Shown piece by piece: positions 15,864-24,740 of a stretch of 32,718 nucleotides of DNA. Position numbers and translations under genes: made by a program. This DNA is from JANQPA01 sp964628385. GTDB lineage: Bacteria > Bacteroidota > Bacteroidia > Chitinophagales > Saprospiraceae. The stretch covers positions 1 to 32,718 of the forward strand of contig CAZVOD010000049.1 of assembly GCA_964628385.1 (NCBI GenBank). The letters run 5' to 3'. The notes under the pieces are model-generated. The model did not search any database. It worked only from the letters and a program-made list of their open reading frames with translations, and was not told the DNA's origin. The stretch's first letter is position 1, and every line of letters begins with the position of its first letter.

Positions 15864-17513
15864 ATGGCTTTCTTGCCGGTACGTGAATTTATCCAAAACA
15901 TCTTCTACACAATTATTTTGTGTAACGTCATTTCTATCCTACCTATTTTTTTACTCGCACAGGAAAATACAACCTTAACCGTACTCCAGTCAGAGCAGCA
16001 AGTGACAATACAGCATATCGAGTTAGTTGATGATGATTATCTCGTGGTAGCCGGTACTTTCAGAACTGACCTGCAATCTGATCGTGACGTCTTCAATTCT
16101 CGTGGGCAGGAAGATATTTTTGTAGGTAAATTAAGAAGAAACGGGCAGTGGGAATGGATAAATACCTACGGCGGAAGCCTCGAAGATGTAGTCAGCGACA
16201 TGACTACTGACCTGTCCGGAAATACTTGGCTGGTAGGTACATTCAGAAATGATGCCTTTTTTGCAGATACCCTGCTCCAATCTGTAAGTGGTAGTGATGC
16301 AACTTATCTGATAAGACTATCCGCTGATGGGGCGATAGACCGATTACTGGTTCTGGACAACGGAGACTTGCTTCGGGGCACCGCCCTGAGCATCGATAGC
16401 AAAGGGCATTTGTACCTAGCCGGGCACTTTAGCCAAACTATTGACATACTTGGGCTGGAAGCCCAAGCAACATCCGATATAGATATATTCTGGACAAAAT
16501 TAGATACAGCCCAGGCAATGCAGGCCCTGTACCTGAAAGTTCGGGGCAATGTCCGGGAATCCCGGGTTATTGATTTGGTTTGTCTGGAAGATGATAGGAT
16601 TGTTTTGGGCGGACAATTTAATGGCAGTATCATTTTTAACGATAAGTTTTTAAATGCCAATACTTTTGATGAGGATGTATTTTTGGCAGCGTTTGACGAG
16701 AATGGTGACCAAAAGTGGGCGCTCAAGGCCGGGGGAGTCTTTGATCAGCAATTGCATCGTATGACTTTTACCAAAGCCGGAACGGTATATGCCGCCGGCA
16801 ACCTGGTTGGCGTTATGTCCATTGATGACAGCCTGAGGATAGAAAGCCAAAACGGAAATAATGACCTATACTGGATAGCCATTGATTCGGCAGGGAAGCC
16901 TCAGCAAGCTTTTTCTTTTGGTGGACCAGCCGCCGAGCAAATGGCCGGTATTGTGTTACAAGATGGAAAATTACAGGTTAGTTGTATATACCAAGATCCA
17001 TGGGAATTGGATAATCAAAGTATTCCTGCTTCCGGGACAGTAAGCAGCGCGATATTAGAACTTAGCATAACCAATAATCAGCTGATTAGTCAGCGTGTAT
17101 TCAATGGGCAATCTGCTGTTTTTATAAGAGATACAGAGCCAATTAACAACCGTTATATAACTGCCGGTGCCTTCAGCGGAGAATTAATTATTGAAACGGA
17201 CACACTAGATGCTGGTAATCGCTTCTGGTCATGGGTAGCGTGGCCGGGCAACACTACTACTTCTGCTCAAAGGTATGTATTGCCGGCTCCAGAGGTCGTT
17301 TTTTTTCCTAACCCTGTAACAGATTTGATGACTTTTTCGGATACACTGAGAGTGGAGCAGCTACTGGTTTTTGATAGCCAGGGAAAGCTACAAAAGGTTC
17401 CCGCTGTCAAAGACAATGAGATAAACCTTTCTCGACTTTCCCCGGGTGTTTACTTTCTTTCCCTTATTGATGTTAACGGTCGGGTGTACAGTACACAATT
17501 TGTTAAGCAATAG
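15864..17513 (+). CDS. T9SS-exported beta-propeller protein
   Basis: A 549-residue secreted protein. I place the start at the ATG at 15864, giving a 33-residue signal peptide ending LLAQ; an upstream in-frame TTG at 15837 would add nine residues before it. The body is a chain of blade-like repeats with 'GQEDIFVGKLRRNGQWEW', 'DATYLIRLSADGAI' and 'DVFLAAFDENGDQKWALKAGG' units, resembling SBBP-type propellers. The last 75 residues form a Por-secretion (type A) sorting domain: 'FFPNPVTDLMTF', then 'LLVFDSQGKL', then 'LSPGVYFLSLID...TQFVKQ'. This signal sends proteins through the type IX system to the cell surface, with cleavage of the tail. The role is unknown (surface adhesin or scaffold). It converges on the glucosaminidase gene with only 16 bases between stops. 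Confidence 0.88.
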   Translation: MAFLPVREFIQNIFYTIILCNVISILPIFLLAQENTTLTVLQSEQQVTIQHIELVDDDYLVVAGTFRTDLQSDRDVFNSRGQEDIFVGKLRRNGQWEWINTYGGSLEDVVSDMTTDLSGNTWLVGTFRNDAFFADTLLQSVSGSDATYLIRLSADGAIDRLLVLDNGDLLRGTALSIDSKGHLYLAGHFSQTIDILGLEAQATSDIDIFWTKLDTAQAMQALYLKVRGNVRESRVIDLVCLEDDRIVLGGQFNGSIIFNDKFLNANTFDEDVFLAAFDENGDQKWALKAGGVFDQQLHRMTFTKAGTVYAAGNLVGVMSIDDSLRIESQNGNNDLYWIAIDSAGKPQQAFSFGGPAAEQMAGIVLQDGKLQVSCIYQDPWELDNQSIPASGTVSSAILELSITNNQLISQRVFNGQSAVFIRDTEPINNRYITAGAFSGELIIETDTLDAGNRFWSWVAWPGNTTTSAQRYVLPAPEVVFFPNPVTDLMTFSDTLRVEQLLVFDSQGKLQKVPAVKDNEINLSRLSPGVYFLSLIDVNGRVYSTQFVKQ

Positions 17514-17529
17514 CTATTCAGAGCAGCGC

Positions 17530-18375
17530 TTAGTAATCGTATTTATACAGTTCTAAATCTTCTATAAGTCTTATGATTTTTGGGGCGTACCGTTTATCGG
17601 TGGCATAGCCTGCTTTCTTGAGGCCGTTTGCCCAATCTTTATAATTGGTAGACCCCAATTGAGCTAAATGCTTATACCGCTTATTTTGTAATAATTGACT
17701 ATGAGCCCGATAACTTTCCCAGGCACTTTTGTATTTTCTGAAAAAATCTTTGTGTGAATCATCGGAAAAGTTGCTGCAATGCCCCTTGTGGCATGTCCTG
17801 GAAAAGCATTTGATGCCGAAATGATTATTATTCCTTTGGGCCAGGGGACTTTCTCCAACATTACTTTCTAACAAACCTTGAGCTAACTTGATACTGGCAG
17901 GTATGCCGTATTTTTTCATTTCAGCTTGCGCGGTTTCCGCATATTGTTCTACATATTTGAGCTGTTTTTTGCGCTTGGCAATTTGCTCTTTAGTAAGTCC
18001 TGCAAATTTATCCTTCTTAAAATTGAGATTGGAGTAGGTGTTAGCCCTGTTATCATCGCTAGCTTTATTACTAACGTTGACAGCTCTGAGCTTGCTGTTG
18101 CCAGAGTTACTGGCAAACATAGATGTATTCATGGCTTTGACCTTATCAGAACTGGATGGCAAGGCCTGAGCACTAATTTCTATCCTAGGGGATTCGTCAG
18201 GCCTGGCATTAAACTGTAAATCAATGCTAAAGTCCTTATGACTAATGAAGGCCCCTATGGCCAAGATAGATGCTGGCTTGTACCAGTGCTTCTTAACCTG
18301 GTGTAGCAGGTATTTGCTACGCGGAGAACTTAGCAGTGCCTGGTATCTCGAATAATTGGTAAAATTAGCTGGCAT
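17530..18375 (-). CDS. FlgJ-type glucosaminidase (peptidoglycan hydrolase)
   Basis: A 281-residue protein with a hydrophobic segment near residues 34-45 ('PASILAIGAFI'), a low-complexity linker (55-125) and a C-terminal glucosaminidase domain (about 138-281) of the mannosyl-glycoprotein endo-beta-N-acetylglucosaminidase family (GH73-like). The catalytic acid is probably Glu170 in 'KLAQGLLESNVGESPLA', followed by the family's 'NNHFGIKC' motif; the distal 'AGYATDKRYAPKII' block supplies the conserved Tyr. A Cys-rich insert (C190, C195, C200) is notable. It cleaves glycan strands of peptidoglycan in the periplasm, for wall remodelling. The start codon lies two bases from one of the paired AAAACAATTTGTT sites, so this gene and the dab operon may share a regulator. 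No FlgJ rod domain is present. Confidence 0.9.
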   Translation of the reverse strand: MPANFTNYSRYQALLSSPRSKYLLHQVKKHWYKPASILAIGAFISHKDFSIDLQFNARPDESPRIEISAQALPSSSDKVKAMNTSMFASNSGNSKLRAVNVSNKASDDNRANTYSNLNFKKDKFAGLTKEQIAKRKKQLKYVEQYAETAQAEMKKYGIPASIKLAQGLLESNVGESPLAQRNNNHFGIKCFSRTCHKGHCSNFSDDSHKDFFRKYKSAWESYRAHSQLLQNKRYKHLAQLGSTNYKDWANGLKKAGYATDKRYAPKIIRLIEDLELYKYDY

Positions 18376-18388
18376 AACAAATTGTTTT
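18376..18388 (-). promoter_or_regulatory. Putative operator half, copy A of AAAACAATTTGTT
   Basis: On the minus strand this reads AAAACAATTTGTT, identical to 13 bases inside the palindrome 36 bases away, and it directly abuts the start codon of the glucosaminidase gene. Its function as a binding site is an inference from the repetition. Confidence 0.4.
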
Positions 18389-18415
18389 TAATGACCACAA
18401 TATAAAACATTTTGT

Positions 18416-18451
18416 TTTTATTTCAAAACAATTTGTTGTTTTGAAATAAAA
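18416..18451. promoter_or_regulatory. Perfect AT-rich palindrome, putative operator
   Basis: Arms TTTTATTTCAAAACAA (18416-18431) and TTGTTTTGAAATAAAA (18436-18451) are perfectly complementary around TTTG. It contains AAAACAATTTGTT (18425-18437), the same 13 bases found inverted at 18376-18388. It lies between the divergent glucosaminidase gene and dab operon and is too AT-rich to be a good terminator, so I read it as a regulator-binding site. The rest of 18376-18820 is AT-rich, with TTTTGT/ACAAAA runs nearer dabB, one dispersed motif copy (18587) and no supported gene. Confidence 0.5.
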
Positions 18452-18586
18452 TAAAGACTGCGGCAGTCCACAGGCCATAATCAAAAAAGAATGCCATTTT
18501 TGATCCGTAATGTCAGCTGAATTTAAAAAAGTAGGTGAAATACGCTCCTTTGGATAGTTGTGGTAATTATTTTGACCATTCTAATA

Positions 18587-18602
18587 CCTGCAAAACAAGT
18601 AT
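18587..18602 (+). repeat. Dispersed intergenic motif, diverged copy 2
   Basis: CCTGCAAAACAAGTAT, two mismatches from the copy at 28479. It lies in the AT-rich region upstream of dabB. This is the weakest of the four copies and may be chance. Confidence 0.3.
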
Positions 18603-18820
18603 TTTATTCCAACCAGTCTTCAATACCTCTTTTGGTATCCTTCCAAATAGCAAAATATAGTTTTTAAAATAAGGTGTTTGACCGAAACATATCACTAAGC
18701 TATGAAAAAGCGAAGGCATCCAAATTCCTGTTCATAAATATTACTTATGTTTTTTATAATAAAAATAAATTTTGTTTATGATAAATTATGTTTTGTTTTG
18801 TACAAACAAAAAAAAGAGAC

Positions 18821-20428
18821 ATGCAAGGAGGTTTAGCTACATTATTAACACTGATAGCACCTATTTCTTTACTCGTATTCTCCCTTTTACTTACCCTGAG
18901 AAAGGATAAGCGGAAGCTACAATTTGGCGCTGCACTTGATTATCTGGGCTGGTTTGGAATCCTGATTTCTATCACCAGTGGAGTTATAGTTTTTCAGTAC
19001 GGAACGATACGGTTTGACTTACTCACCTGGAGTGGCATGGGGCTGGCGCTGCGCCTTGATCCCCTGAGTATCACTATGTTGATTATGATTGCTCTTCTGG
19101 GGTTTGTGGTATTGCGATTCAGTAGAAATTATCTGGACGGAGACCCCAGGAAAAATATTTTTCTGGCCAGATTAGCATCAACCATTGCGACTGTGGAACT
19201 GCTGGTGCTATCTGGTAACCTGATACAATTATTTCTTTTTTGGATGCTGACCAGTATTTGTTTACACTATTTATTAATATTCTACAAAAATCGTCCGCAG
19301 GCTATTGCTGCTGCACGAAAGAAGTTTATTGCAGCTCGCGTAGGCGATGTTAGTTTTTTGGCGGCGGTAGTACTTGTTTACCTTAACTTAGGTACGGGTG
19401 ACCTGGCTGATATTTTTGCTGCCCTGGAGCTATCAGGCGCTTTGAATGAGCAGCTCTCTTGGGCTGGTATATTATTTGTGGTGACGGCCGTGCTAAAATC
19501 TGCTCAATTTCCGACTCATGGTTGGCTTATTGAAGTAGTTGAAACGCCTACCCCGGTATCCGCGCTATTACACGCTGGCTTGTTGAATGCTGGGCCCTTT
19601 TTGATGGTCAGAATGGGTTTTTTGATAAGTGAAGCAACCACTGCTTCTCTTTTGTTGATAATTATTGGCGGCTTTACGGCTATGTTTGCATCTATTGTTT
19701 TTCTTACTCAACCTTCCGTGAAAGTGGCTTTAGGCTATTCCAGTATCGCGCATATGGGATTCATGCTACTAATTTGTGGCTTTGGCGTATATACCGCTGC
19801 TATATTGCACCTGGTAGCGCACTCTTTCTATAAAGCTCATGCCTTTTTATCGTCCGGCAGTGTAATTGATTCGGTACGGGCCCGAAAAGTACAGCTACCT
19901 CAAAGAACAGGAAGTATCCTGAGGATTGGCCTGGGGGTCGGCTTTGCTATGGGCATCTATGTGTTTTTCTGCTATCTGTGGGGCGTACATCCCGAGCGAG
20001 AATTCGCCCTGATGGCTACAGGGGCTATTATCGTGATGGGCCTAAGCCAGATTATTGTACCGACCCTTGATTCGAAGGGGGGTATACAGGGAATTTTACG
20101 TTCAGCAGGAATGGCTTTTATGGTTGCTTTAGCCTTTTTCTCTTTGGAGCATGGAGCTCACCTTATTTTACATTCTCAAATTCCTTCTAATTACGAGCCC
20201 GGACCAACAATAAGGGCAGCTGTCATTGCAGTAGTTGCTTGCTTTGCTCTGGTGGTTATCTTACAACTGTCGGCCCCAACTGTAAAAGTTGGTAAATGGG
20301 GGTACCGCCTCGGCGTTCACCTGAGAAACGGATTGTATGCTAATGTGATTTTTGACCGATTGATAGGAGCCTTGAAAAATAGAGGCGTTCAGAATGATAC
20401 GCATAACTCTTTGACAGGATTACCATAA
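18821..20428 (+). CDS. dabB: DabB, NuoL/M-like proton-conducting subunit of the DAB inorganic-carbon transporter
   Basis: A 535-residue, roughly 13-helix protein of the proton-translocating NADH-dehydrogenase/Mrp antiporter family, encoded directly before dabA. The family core is clear: 'VLKSAQFPTHGWLIEVVETPTPVSALLHAG' (here split: Lys and His residues after VL, then the ETPTPVSALLHAG helix) and 'HLVAHSFYKAHAFLSSG', both carrying charged residues of the proton path. In the DAB system this subunit couples the proton gradient to CO2 hydration by DabA. An in-frame ATG at 18788 would add 11 residues (MFCFVQTKKRD); I prefer 18821 because the resulting N-terminus begins at the first membrane helix and a purine-rich AAAAAGAGAC precedes it. 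Only 48 bases separate it from dabA, so the two are cotranscribed. Confidence 0.93.
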   Translation: MQGGLATLLTLIAPISLLVFSLLLTLRKDKRKLQFGAALDYLGWFGILISITSGVIVFQYGTIRFDLLTWSGMGLALRLDPLSITMLIMIALLGFVVLRFSRNYLDGDPRKNIFLARLASTIATVELLVLSGNLIQLFLFWMLTSICLHYLLIFYKNRPQAIAAARKKFIAARVGDVSFLAAVVLVYLNLGTGDLADIFAALELSGALNEQLSWAGILFVVTAVLKSAQFPTHGWLIEVVETPTPVSALLHAGLLNAGPFLMVRMGFLISEATTASLLLIIIGGFTAMFASIVFLTQPSVKVALGYSSIAHMGFMLLICGFGVYTAAILHLVAHSFYKAHAFLSSGSVIDSVRARKVQLPQRTGSILRIGLGVGFAMGIYVFFCYLWGVHPEREFALMATGAIIVMGLSQIIVPTLDSKGGIQGILRSAGMAFMVALAFFSLEHGAHLILHSQIPSNYEPGPTIRAAVIAVVACFALVVILQLSAPTVKVGKWGYRLGVHLRNGLYANVIFDRLIGALKNRGVQNDTHNSLTGLP

Positions 20429-20476
20429 AGCAGGGTACAATCTGATAATATAATAGAAATTTCCTAAGCGCATAAA

Positions 20477-22966
20477 ATGCCAAATATTAAATCAAAACCA
20501 ATGCAATTAAAAGATAGAATTATCAATCGATCGGAGATAAAAAGTATTTTAGAGCGAGGAGTGGAAAAGATCGCGCCGCTGTGGTCGCTTGAAAACTTTG
20601 TGGCCGTCAATCCATATCTGGGCCTGGCCGATATGGAATTTGAAGCCGCCATGGACTTTCTTTATAAAAGTAGCCGCGTAAGAGCTACCTTACCCGAAAG
20701 CTATTTCCTAGAGGCGCTGCAGCAGGGTAGGCTGACAAAAGAAGATATCAAAAAGGCTCTGGAAGAAAATACGCTAGGCATTGACCATGATGTAGCGCAA
20801 TTTCTTGAAGCCATTCATTCAAAAAATATACTGCACGGAGAAGGTCCGTACATTCGTTCCCTTTCTGATGTGGCCGGAGAAATTAATGGTAAAAAGTGGG
20901 ATAGATTTATGGTAGACCGGATTTCCTTCTGGGCGTCTGCCTATTTCGATAAGCATCAGGCTATCTGGGATACTGCTAAAGAGGATATCACGCTCTTTGC
21001 TGCCTGGAAGCGGGAGGCGGAGGTTGATTACAGTCCTGAAGCTACGGGATTGAAAGGGTTTAGGAAGTTTATTAAAAAAATGCCGGATGATTATCTGGAA
21101 GCAGCTGCACTAGCCTGGCAGGCTTTGGAAATCCCTGCTGATCTGCAGGATTTATACCTCAACAACCTGTTGATGAAGATGAATGGATGGATTGGGTTTG
21201 CCGCCAGAATTGACTGGGATGCCAGACTTGCCGGCCAGCAGAGTAATGTTGTGGAAGAATTTCTGGTCGTTTTATTAGTTTGGGAAATGTCGCTGAAAAA
21301 GTTACTGGATTACCCTCGCCTGGAGCAAGCCTGGTTGCAGGCAACAAGTCAGGCTGAATTGATGGTTATCAATGACGAGTACGACAGAAAACTAGCTTAT
21401 CAGATGATTTTACAAAATGCGTTTGATAAAGCTAATCAGCGAGCGATCATGGAAAAGGTCAACCAGCAGCAGCCCAAACCACCAAAAGACAAAACAGTAA
21501 AGGCTCAGGCTATTTTCTGTATCGATGTACGATCAGAGTTGTATCGCAGAAACCTGGAGGCTGCCGATGATAATATCGAAACAATGGGGTTTGCAGGCTT
21601 TTTTGCATTTCCTATAAAATACGTCCCTCTTGCACACAATGAAGGCAGCAACCAATGCCCGGTACTTTTGACGACTTCTCATACTGTAAAAGAAGGCTTG
21701 TATGATCCTGCTGAAGAGCAGCGTGCCACAAGTAAGCGTCGACTTAGCGAGCAAGTCTTTAAAGCTTGGAAATCCTTTAAATTGGGGGCAATTACTTGTT
21801 TTAGTTTCGTGGGGCCAGTAGGTCTTTCCTATTTGCCCAAGCTTTTTACAGACAGCTTTGGTTTTACAAGGCCAGTTGCACATCCTGATCAGGCTGGGCT
21901 AACGGAGCAACAACTGCGACAAAAAGGGGTCAGGCTGGATTGCGATGATGTAGCCGGAGAAGTAGCGGGTATTCCTGTAGCGGATCGCTTAAAAATGGCT
22001 GCTTCGGCCCTGAAAGCGATGTCCTTGACAGAGAACTTTGCACGTACAGTACTGATTGTGGGCCACGGTTCTACAACCGTCAATAATCCTCATGCTACCG
22101 GGCTGGATTGTGGTGCCTGTGGAGGACATACCGGAGAAGCTAATGCCAAAGTTGCCGTTGCTGTTTTGAATGATCCTGAAGTTAGAAAAGGTCTTTCAGA
22201 CATAGCAATACCTGAGCATACGCTTTTTGTTGCCGCACTTCATGATACGACTACCGATGAAGTAAAGTTATTTGAGTTGGCAGAAGGCTGGCCAGATACA
22301 CATCAACAGGATATAGAAGACTTGAAAGAAACGCTAAAAACAGCCGGAGAGACAGCAAGAAGAGAGCGTGCTATCCGCATGAATATCAGTGAAGGAGAAG
22401 TTGGTAAACAGGTGATCCACCGCAGTAGAGATTGGTCGCAAGTGCGGCCTGAGTGGGGCCTAGCAGGCTGTTCCTCCTTTATCGTTGCGCCCAGGTACAG
22501 AACTGCCCAGCTCAATTTTGAGGGTAAGGCATTTATGCACAGCTATACCTGGCGAAGAGATACCAACTTTAGTATTCTGGAGCTAATTATGACTGCGCCA
22601 ATGGTCGTTACTAGCTGGATTAACCTGCAATACTATGCTTCAACGGTTGATAACAAAAAGTTTGGTTCCGGTAACAAGACACTTCACAATGTTGTAGGAG
22701 GACTTGGTGTACTGGAAGGATTTGCGGGCGATCTGCGAGTAGGGTTGCCATGGCAGTCGATACACGACGGAGAGCAATTCCAGCATGAGCCTCAACGTTT
22801 GAATGTGATCATTGAAGCACCCATTGATGAAATGAGTAAAATATTGGCCAAGCACGACTCTGTTCGTCAGCTTTGCGATAATAAATGGATTTACCTTTTT
22901 GCAATGAATGACGAAGGTCAGATTGCATATCAGTATATGGGTGACTTAGAGTGGAAGCTGCTGTAA
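20477..22966 (+). CDS. dabA: DabA, beta-carbonic-anhydrase-like subunit of the DAB inorganic-carbon transporter
   Basis: An 829-residue protein of the DUF2309/DabA family at normal length. The zinc-site residues match those described for DabA of Halothiobacillus: Cys348 and Asp350 (with Arg352) in 'FCIDVRSE', His530 in 'VGHGSTT' and Cys545 in 'LDCGACGG'; the internal spacings (2 and 15 residues) equal those of the characterised protein (C351, D353, H524, C539). The opening 'PLWSLENFVAVNPYLGL' and the late 'GLPWQSIH' block are further family marks. With DabB it converts CO2 to bicarbonate inside the cell, driven by the proton gradient, so bicarbonate accumulates for anaplerotic carboxylation or autotrophic fixation. 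No Calvin-cycle gene is in the window, so a heterotrophic bicarbonate-supply role is likelier. Confidence 0.96.
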   Translation: MPNIKSKPMQLKDRIINRSEIKSILERGVEKIAPLWSLENFVAVNPYLGLADMEFEAAMDFLYKSSRVRATLPESYFLEALQQGRLTKEDIKKALEENTLGIDHDVAQFLEAIHSKNILHGEGPYIRSLSDVAGEINGKKWDRFMVDRISFWASAYFDKHQAIWDTAKEDITLFAAWKREAEVDYSPEATGLKGFRKFIKKMPDDYLEAAALAWQALEIPADLQDLYLNNLLMKMNGWIGFAARIDWDARLAGQQSNVVEEFLVVLLVWEMSLKKLLDYPRLEQAWLQATSQAELMVINDEYDRKLAYQMILQNAFDKANQRAIMEKVNQQQPKPPKDKTVKAQAIFCIDVRSELYRRNLEAADDNIETMGFAGFFAFPIKYVPLAHNEGSNQCPVLLTTSHTVKEGLYDPAEEQRATSKRRLSEQVFKAWKSFKLGAITCFSFVGPVGLSYLPKLFTDSFGFTRPVAHPDQAGLTEQQLRQKGVRLDCDDVAGEVAGIPVADRLKMAASALKAMSLTENFARTVLIVGHGSTTVNNPHATGLDCGACGGHTGEANAKVAVAVLNDPEVRKGLSDIAIPEHTLFVAALHDTTTDEVKLFELAEGWPDTHQQDIEDLKETLKTAGETARRERAIRMNISEGEVGKQVIHRSRDWSQVRPEWGLAGCSSFIVAPRYRTAQLNFEGKAFMHSYTWRRDTNFSILELIMTAPMVVTSWINLQYYASTVDNKKFGSGNKTLHNVVGGLGVLEGFAGDLRVGLPWQSIHDGEQFQHEPQRLNVIIEAPIDEMSKILAKHDSVRQLCDNKWIYLFAMNDEGQIAYQYMGDLEWKLL

Positions 22967-22976
22967 CTCTGATCTA

Positions 22977-23816
22977 ATGGATACTTTCAGGGGAAGAAAA
23001 TTAATAATCGTTACCAAGCATAAAAAAGAGCAGGTCATGGCCCCGGTGCTTGAGCAAGCACTCGGGGTCAAATGTATTGTATACCGAGAGCTGGATACGG
23101 ATCAATTAGGAACGTTCACCGGAGAAGTAGAACGCCAGGATGATCCACTTTTAACGGTTCGACTTAAATGCCAATTGGCTATGGAACGATCAGGCTATGA
23201 TCTGGCGGTGGCCAGTGAAGGCTCGTTTGGTGCACATCCAGGTATTCCTTTTGTTGCTGCCGATGATGAACTGGTGCTGTTGTTGGATACGAAAAACAAC
23301 CTGGAGGTTGTTGGCCGCCAAATAAGTACTGCTACTAATTTTGCTGGTCAATACGTGGAAGATTTCTCAGCGCTCCGCACATTCGCTGAGCAGGTTCAAT
23401 TCCCTTCTCATGCCTTGATTTTAAAAAACCGCGAAAAAAACTTTGACCAGGTCATTAAAGGTATCAATAGTTGGCTGTCGCTGGAGCAGGCTTATAAGTA
23501 TCTATTGGCCGAAACACCTCGTATTTTTGTAGAAACAGATATGAGGGCTATGTATAACCCTTCCAGAATGAAGGTCATCGAAAAAGCCACTGAGAACTTA
23601 GCCGCTGATCTGCTGTCTACATGCGAGCGATGTGGCCAACCGGGGTTTGCAGTTAAGGACGTTATCAGAGGTTTACCCTGTCGTTGGTGTGGTTCACCTA
23701 CCCGAAGTGTAAAGACGCTGATTTATCGTTGTGAGAAATGTGGCTTCGAAAAACTGGTAGCTAATCCCGAGCAATCAAAGGAGGATCCGATGTATTGCGA
23801 TGTTTGTAACCCTTAG
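22977..23816 (+). CDS. DUF6671 family protein with four CxxC motifs
   Basis: A 279-residue soluble protein starting only 10 bases after the dabA stop, so probably translated from the same transcript. The N-terminal alpha/beta region (about 8-180) has the family blocks 'LIIVTKHKKEQVMAPVLEQA', 'DTDQLGTFTGEVER' and 'ASEGSFGAHPGIPFVAADDE'. The C-terminus carries four CxxC pairs (C216/219, C235/238, C252/255, C274/277), enough for two zinc-ribbon-type sites. I assign DUF6671 from memory of these blocks; the biochemical role is not known to me. The position suggests a function linked to inorganic-carbon uptake, assembly of the zinc-containing DabA, or control of the system. All three are inference. 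Confidence 0.8.
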   Translation: MDTFRGRKLIIVTKHKKEQVMAPVLEQALGVKCIVYRELDTDQLGTFTGEVERQDDPLLTVRLKCQLAMERSGYDLAVASEGSFGAHPGIPFVAADDELVLLLDTKNNLEVVGRQISTATNFAGQYVEDFSALRTFAEQVQFPSHALILKNREKNFDQVIKGINSWLSLEQAYKYLLAETPRIFVETDMRAMYNPSRMKVIEKATENLAADLLSTCERCGQPGFAVKDVIRGLPCRWCGSPTRSVKTLIYRCEKCGFEKLVANPEQSKEDPMYCDVCNP

Positions 23817-23831
23817 GTTAGAGTCTTCTTT

Positions 23832-24600
23832 TTATGTGTATAATTTTAGCTCATCAGGGTCTTGATAGCCAAAGAAATTGATTTCATGGCCATGTGCGGC
23901 TAATAATTTTTTTATAAGTTCTAGGCGTTCTTTTCTTTTACCTCATCAATAGCTCTGGCTTTAGAAAATTACTCGACAGGATGCCCCTCCTGCGTTAGCT
24001 CAGCTCTCAAATAGAAGGCATCATCAACCTAAAAGATCCATTTTTTAGCTTTAAAATCTCTAAAAGCTACTCCGCTATGTTTGGCAGTATGGCCAAAGAG
24101 TGGAATTGAATAAATACCTGAGCTATAACTCAATTCTACTTTTCTGGCAGGCAAATAAAACCATTTTGCATCATCGTTCGCATATAAAATAACTTCAGGA
24201 TCATGGTCCAGTTGTTGGGGAAGATGCCTAATATCTTTCTCCTTAAAACCAATGTATTCTTCCATCGATACATGTACCTTCAAATTGGTAAAATCCTTCA
24301 AACCCTCAATAGGATCGGGATCTAAATGAGAGCAAATACAGTTTTTTGCCTGGCTAGGAGAAAAGCCCTGCTTTTGAATTTGCCTAACCGCTGTCGTATT
24401 TTTATCTAATCAGTGGCTTCAATCAATTCCTGACCTACTCTTTTCTCTGGAGCTTGCGTTTCTAAAAGGCCTACCCCTGAATCTGCTAAAGTTAAAATAG
24501 AATTTTCTTCGAGCAAGATGCAGTGCCCTACCGCAGGTCTAAAAGGAGACTCAATTTTTCCACTATGCTAACCCCTTCGAAACAAGTCTATTTTATAACA
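23832..24600 (-). pseudogene. Decayed metallo-beta-lactamase-fold hydrolase gene
   Basis: Reading the minus strand in pieces reconstructs most of an MBL-fold hydrolase of about 250 residues. Piece 1 (about 24600-24409) gives 'RPAVGHCILLEENSILTL' and 'ADSGVGLLETQAPEKRVG'. Piece 2 (24409-24032) gives 'AVRQIQKQGFSPSQAKNC', 'SHLDPDPIEGLKDFTN' and 'IPLFGHTAKHSGVAFR'. Piece 3 (about 23940-23832) gives 'RLELIKKLLAAHGHEINF' and 'GYQDPDEL'. Lesions are an in-frame TAG at 24570-24568, a frameshift near 24408, stops at 24031-24029 (TAG) and 23971-23969 (TAA), and a frameshift near 23930-23940. The metal motif HLDxDHxGG has become HLDPDPIEG, so a zinc-binding His is also lost. The only open stretch long enough to be called as a gene (24029-24301, 90 codons) is a fragment of this. 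Confidence 0.85.
24574..24589 (+). repeat. Dispersed intergenic motif, copy 3
   Basis: CCTTCGAAACAAGTCT, one mismatch from the copy at 28479, at the 5' end of the decayed MBL-fold gene. If the motif arrived by insertion, it may mark one event that broke the gene. Confidence 0.45.
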
Positions 24601-24636
24601 CAACCTAAAATTGTAGTAGGTTAAATTGGGAAAATT

Positions 24637-24644
24637 TACATTTC
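24637..24644 (+). promoter_or_regulatory. Possible -7 box TACATTTC before the OmpH-like gene
   Basis: Seven of eight matches to TAnnTTTG, with a TTG at 24611-24613 about 23 bases upstream, within the spacing known for Flavobacterium promoters. It is 97 bases before the ATG at 24741. Confidence 0.3.
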
Positions 24645-24740
24645 TGCAACTTCATCGTTGTAAAATCATAAGTTTTGGTTAAAAATTAGAAAAGTTAAGG
24701 CCTGAAAATTACCTTTACAGTGTTTTAAAATCAGTATACA

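Noticed and set aside
24029..24301. Separate small gene of 90 residues
   Set aside because: It continues in frame upstream and beyond its stop as recognisable MBL-fold sequence, so it is a fragment of the pseudogene and not an independent gene.
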